64,000 nucleotides of DNA from NCBI GenBank assembly GCA_017482355.1, contig JAFUNJ010000009.1, forward strand, positions 101,229 through 165,228. Reading direction: 5' to 3'. Shown here in pieces: positions 61,039 through 64,000 of this stretch (within the stretch, counting starts at the first letter, position 1; each line of letters starts with the position of its first letter). Under the pieces are notes generated by a model, which searched no databases, was not told the DNA's origin, and saw only the letters and a list, made by a program, of their open reading frames with translations. The DNA is from Clostridia bacterium. Lineage in GTDB: Bacteria > Bacillota > Clostridia > Oscillospirales > CAG-272. The translations under genes were made by a program, and so were the position numbers.

Positions 61039-62129
61039 ATATTTCCTTTCGGCGCGTTTCCGTCGCGCATATAGATCAAATCAAGAAGTGTGAGTGCGGT
61101 TACGGCGTTTACGACCGATGCCGCGCGGTGTACGATGCAGGGATCGTGTCTGCCGTGAACAGAGAGCATTTTGTTCTCGCAGTTTTTGAGATCGACTGTT
61201 GACTGTTCTTTTGCTATTGACGGCGTGGGCTTGACGGTTACCGTGAAGGTTATCGGCATACCGTTTGTGATTCCGCCGTTTATGCCGCCGTTATTGTTCG
61301 TTTTGGTTACGACCTTGCCGCTTTCGTAAGTAAAGGCGTCGTTTGCCTCGCTTCCGCGAATGGTGGCGAATTTTTCGCCGATGCCGAAGCCGACTGCCTT
61401 TACGCCGGGGATCGAGAAGAGTGCGTGAGAGAGCATGCCCTCGCAGGTATCAAACCACGGCTCGCCGTAGCCGCCTTTCATTCCGATGACGGCAGTTTCG
61501 AGCGTTCCGCCTATGCTGTCGAGGTCGGTTCTTGCTTTTTCGATCTCGTTTATCATTCCTTCTCCCGATTCTTCGGAGAGCACGGGGAAGGTCTTATCGG
61601 ATAGATATACTATATCGTTTTCGAGGTTTTCAAAATCGCGGTCGGTGATGGTGCCGATATTCTTTATGTGTGTACCGATCTTTATTCCCTCGTTTTCAAG
61701 CGCGAGCTGTGCGATCGCACCTGCCGCGACGAGCGCCGCCGTTACTCTGCCCGAGAAATGTCCGCCTCCGCGGTGATCCTGATAGCCGCCGTATTTAAGG
61801 AATGCGGAATAGTCTGCGTGAGAGGGGCGGGGAAGATAGCGCGTTTCGTCGTAGTCCGCGCTCTTCTTTGCTGTGTTCGGGATAAGTATGCAGAGGGGCG
61901 TTCCCGTTGCTTTGCCCTCGTATACGCCGCTTATTATTTTGAATTCGTCGGCTTCCTTACGGGGCGTTGATATATTGCCCGACGGACGGCGGAGCGTGAG
62001 GCGCGAGGCGATATAGCTTTCGTCAATTACCGTTCCGGGACGGAGTCCGTCGAGGACGGCGAACAAGCTGTCGCCGTGGCTTTCGCCGCCGAGGGTTATA
62101 TGTAGGTTATTTCCGAATGTGTTTTTCAT
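61035..62129 (-). CDS. aroC: Chorismate synthase
   Basis: 364 residues, standard length. GESHGDSLFAVLDGLRPGTV near residue 17, RRPSGNISTPRKEADEFKII, SHADYSAFLKYGGYQDHRGG, HFSGRVTAALVAAGAIAQLA and the C-terminal GRHDPCIVHRAASVVNAVTA are diagnostic; the conserved His and Arg of the FMN/EPSP site are present. It needs reduced FMN although no net redox occurs. AAGGACC precedes the ATG. Upstream in the operon, a 100-bp hairpin separates it from aroB. Confidence 0.97.
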   Translation of the reverse strand: MKNTFGNNLHITLGGESHGDSLFAVLDGLRPGTVIDESYIASRLTLRRPSGNISTPRKEADEFKIISGVYEGKATGTPLCILIPNTAKKSADYDETRYLPRPSHADYSAFLKYGGYQDHRGGGHFSGRVTAALVAAGAIAQLALENEGIKIGTHIKNIGTITDRDFENLENDIVYLSDKTFPVLSEESGEGMINEIEKARTDLDSIGGTLETAVIGMKGGYGEPWFDTCEGMLSHALFSIPGVKAVGFGIGEKFATIRGSEANDAFTYESGKVVTKTNNNGGINGGITNGMPITFTVTVKPTPSIAKEQSTVDLKNCENKMLSVHGRHDPCIVHRAASVVNAVTALTLLDLIYMRDGNAPKGNI

Positions 62130-62170
62130 GGTTTTGGTCCTTTTTATCGGAGATGGTTAGGAGTTTGACA

Positions 62171-62270
62171 GTAGGGCGGGGGCTTGCTCCCGCCGTTTTT
62201 TTTAGGTAAGGTTTCTTTTTTTCGCAGGTCGTAACGACCTGCGGACGGCGGGAGCAAGCCCCCGCCCTAC
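62171..62270. repeat. 100-bp palindromic element inside the aro operon (family 3)
   Basis: Perfect 25-base inverted arms at 62171-62195 (GTAGGGCGGGGGCTTGCTCC...) and 62246-62270 (...GGAGCAAGCCCCCGCCCTAC), with a second hairpin CGCAGGTCGT-A-ACGACCTGCG in the loop at 62223-62243. No T-run of a terminator on the minus strand. Non-coding. Confidence 0.9.
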
Positions 62271-62278
62271 AAGGCGTT

Positions 62279-63280
62279 TTAGATTTTTTTGGCAAGGTCG
62301 AACAGCTCCGATAACGTTACTTTCTTTACGGTATACGTTCCTATCTCGTTACAAAACACTGCGTTTATGCCAGAGGAGGTCGATTTTTTATCGTGCGAGA
62401 CCGCTTCAAAAGCTTTGTCAATATCGAAATCAGATTCTGTCGGCAGGTTCAGCTTTTTGAGTATCGGGATCAGGCGCTTTCTTACGTCATCTGCGCACAT
62501 CGGTATCATTCCGAGCGCGACGCACTCGCCGTGGTAATATCCGAGTCCGAGGGATTCGATTCCGTGACCTACCGTGTGTCCGAAATTCAGCACGCGGCGC
62601 AGTCCCGATTCCTTTTCGTCCTCTTCGACGACCTTTACCTTTATTTCAATACTTTTTGCGATTATCTTTTCGAGCTGCTCGGTAGGGCTTTCGTTTTCAA
62701 ATATTTCAAAAAGCGCGGCATCAAAGGTCGCCGCCATTTTGAGCGCTTCGCAAAGTCCGTTTGAAACTTGGCGGTTGGGGAGTGATGCGAGGGTGTTTAT
62801 ATCTGCGATCACGCCTTTCGGCTGCTTGAACGCGCCGACGGTGTTCTTTACTCCGCCAAAGTTGATCCCCGTTTTTCCGCCGACAGACGAGTCGACCTGC
62901 GAGAGAACCGTCGTCGGTATGTTGTAAAAATCTATTCCGCGCATATAGGCGGACGCGGCAAATCCCGTAAGATCTCCGACGACACCGCCGCCGACGGCAA
63001 CTGCGCAGTCGTTTCGGTTAAAGCCGTTACAGAGCATTTCGGAAAGGAGCGTCGAAAAGGTCACGATGCTCTTCGATCCCTCGCCTTGGGGGACTGTCAC
63101 TATATATGCTTCCTTACACTGCTCGGCTATCTGTTTAGCGTATTCGGAGGGAACTCCGTCGTCTGTTACGACGAGGACCTTGCGGTCGAGGTCAAAGAGG
63201 TTTTTTGCCTCGTTTATCAGACCCTTGCCGACGTGTACGTTATAGCTGTTTTCGCCGAGATTGATTTTTATGGTTTTCAT
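62279..63280 (-). CDS. aroB: 3-dehydroquinate synthase
   Basis: 333 residues. NYVHVG-like YNVHVGKGLI, VPQGEGSKSIVTFSTLLSEM, AVGGGVVGDLTGFAASAYMR, GIDFYNIPTTVLSQVDSSVG, GKTGINFGGVKNTVGAFKQP, ESGLRRVLNFGHTVGHGIES and YYHGECVALGM carry the NAD, Zn (Glu, His, His) and substrate residues. It cyclises DAHP to 3-dehydroquinate. Starts eight bases after pheA. No 3-dehydroquinate dehydratase gene (aroD/aroQ) lies in the window. Confidence 0.97.
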   Translation of the reverse strand: MKTIKINLGENSYNVHVGKGLINEAKNLFDLDRKVLVVTDDGVPSEYAKQIAEQCKEAYIVTVPQGEGSKSIVTFSTLLSEMLCNGFNRNDCAVAVGGGVVGDLTGFAASAYMRGIDFYNIPTTVLSQVDSSVGGKTGINFGGVKNTVGAFKQPKGVIADINTLASLPNRQVSNGLCEALKMAATFDAALFEIFENESPTEQLEKIIAKSIEIKVKVVEEDEKESGLRRVLNFGHTVGHGIESLGLGYYHGECVALGMIPMCADDVRKRLIPILKKLNLPTESDFDIDKAFEAVSHDKKSTSSGINAVFCNEIGTYTVKKVTLSELFDLAKKI

Positions 63281-63288
63281 ATTTTTCC

Positions 63289-64000
63289 TTAAAGTGTTTT
63301 AGTTTTGTATGCGCCTGCGATCTTGAGGCGGTCACAGCAGCAGGACAGCTCGTCCTTAAGCACCTTTGCTTCTTTTTCGGTGAGCGTGCCTTCGCATTCA
63401 ACGTAGAAATAGTAGCTCCAGAGAAGCTCCTTCATCGGACGCGAACGAAGGGTAGTCATGTTGTAGCCGTGCCGTCCGATTATGTTTATCGCTTCGGAAA
63501 GTGATCCGGCTTCGTTGCGGACGGTGAACATCAGTATGAAGCGATTTTCGGGCGCTTCCTTTATGCCGTGGTCGATCGGTGCACGGGTGAATACGCCAAA
63601 GCGTGTCGTGTTCGAGCGGCTTTCGTTTATGTGTCTTTCAAGCACGGTAAGCCCGAATATCTCTGCACATTCCTCTGAGCAGATAGCGCCGACTGTCTTA
63701 TCCGCCATTTCGCTTACTGCTTTCGCCGCCATTGCGGTGTTTTCGTACTGTACCTGCTCGAAGCTGTTGTTTCTTATATAATTTGCACATTGGCTGAGTG
63801 CCTGCGGATGGCTTATTACCTTTTTGATGTCGCTCTTGACCGCGCCCGGGATCGCGACGAGGTCGTGGACGACGGGAAGGTCGTACACGCCGCTTACGTA
63901 AAGCGGACCCGAGAAAAGCATATCTATTACTTGTCCGACATCGCCTGCATAGCTGTTTTCCATCGGAAGGACTGCGCAGTCGCATTCGCCCGAGACGACG
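63289..64000 (-). CDS. pheA: Prephenate dehydratase (P-protein), C-terminal part (start outside window)
   Basis: The frame stays open to the window edge (V-S-G-E-C-D-C-A-V-L-P-M-E-N-S...), so the N-terminus is missing; a fused chorismate mutase cannot be judged. The visible 236 residues have PMENSYAGDVGQVIDML, SHPQALSQCANYI, the catalytic NTTRFGVF, and an ACT domain with GSLSEAINIIGRHGYNMTTL and SRPMKELLWSYYFYVECEG (E-S-R-P is L-R-S-R-P), which binds phenylalanine for feedback inhibition. It converts prephenate to phenylpyruvate. First visible gene of the aromatic operon. Confidence 0.93.
   Translation of the reverse strand, partial: VVSGECDCAVLPMENSYAGDVGQVIDMLFSGPLYVSGVYDLPVVHDLVAIPGAVKSDIKKVISHPQALSQCANYIRNNSFEQVQYENTAMAAKAVSEMADKTVGAICSEECAEIFGLTVLERHINESRSNTTRFGVFTRAPIDHGIKEAPENRFILMFTVRNEAGSLSEAINIIGRHGYNMTTLRSRPMKELLWSYYFYVECEGTLTEKEAKVLKDELSCCCDRLKIAGAYKTKTL

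Overview
The window reads as chromosomal DNA from a moderate-GC, endospore-forming member of the Clostridia, probably a gut or animal-associated Oscillospirales/Christensenellales-type bacterium (inference). The evidence is a SpoVT homologue, a BclA-like collagen protein, strong AGGAGG ribosome sites, TTGACA-17-TATAAT promoters, a sortase-anchored giant surface protein, NiaR control of NAD synthesis, many glycan-use genes and abundant Clostridia-style palindromic intergenic repeats. No rRNA, tRNA, phage, IS transposase or CRISPR array was found. The only RNA gene recognised is tmRNA.

Layout. 1-11.8 kb is a carbohydrate block: the tail of a DUF4091 glycosidase-like gene; an AraC regulator divergent from a GH172-ribulokinase-fucose/arabinose isomerase operon; a DeoR regulator divergent from a HAD-glycerophosphodiesterase fusion; and a GH2 beta-mannosidase-like enzyme. 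12-14.9 kb holds a MacB/FtsX-type ABC exporter pair and a small protein resembling a fragment of a sigma-70 factor. 15.1-18.7 kb is a complete de novo NAD operon (nadA-nadB-nadC) ending in its likely repressor niaR. 18.8-21.8 kb has a membrane pyrophosphatase, a tiny coiled-coil protein and spoVT. 21.9-25.7 kb has a sugar nucleotidyltransferase, a NahK-like kinase and a DUF4091/GH123-like protein, together suggesting N-acetylhexosamine salvage.

25.8-32.4 kb carries a TetR regulator followed by a giant vWA/pilin-isopeptide adhesin that is broken by one frameshift. 32.5-37.9 kb carries an AraC regulator divergent from a five-gene operon (Gfo/Idh/MocA oxidoreductase, PIG-L deacetylase, PfkB kinase, class II aldolase, NagB-like isomerase/deaminase) that looks like a catabolic route for an N-acetylated sugar or glycosyl-polyol. 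37.9-43 kb has a PepO-like M13 peptidase, the collagen-like protein with ten 36-bp repeats, an AT-rich patch with an XRE regulator and a lipoprotein, and a frameshifted four-helix-bundle gene. 43-51.7 kb has ssrA (tmRNA), an esterase, smpB, polA, a DUF368 lipid-carrier translocase, a DUF3783 protein, a UvrD-family helicase and an unknown protein.

52-64 kb, all on the minus strand, is a long aromatic amino-acid block read pheA-aroB-aroC-aroE/K-aroA-tyrA-aroF, then htpG, then a protein that looks like a catalytically dead prephenate dehydratase with an ACT-like tail, then a phosphohexomutase. Points most worth a second look are the proposed D-arabinose operon, the N-acetyl-sugar operon, the dead PheA paralogue coupled to htpG, the inverted repeat that can hide the spoVT ribosome site, the HAD-GDPD fusion with an internal ribosome site, and the families of repeated hairpins.
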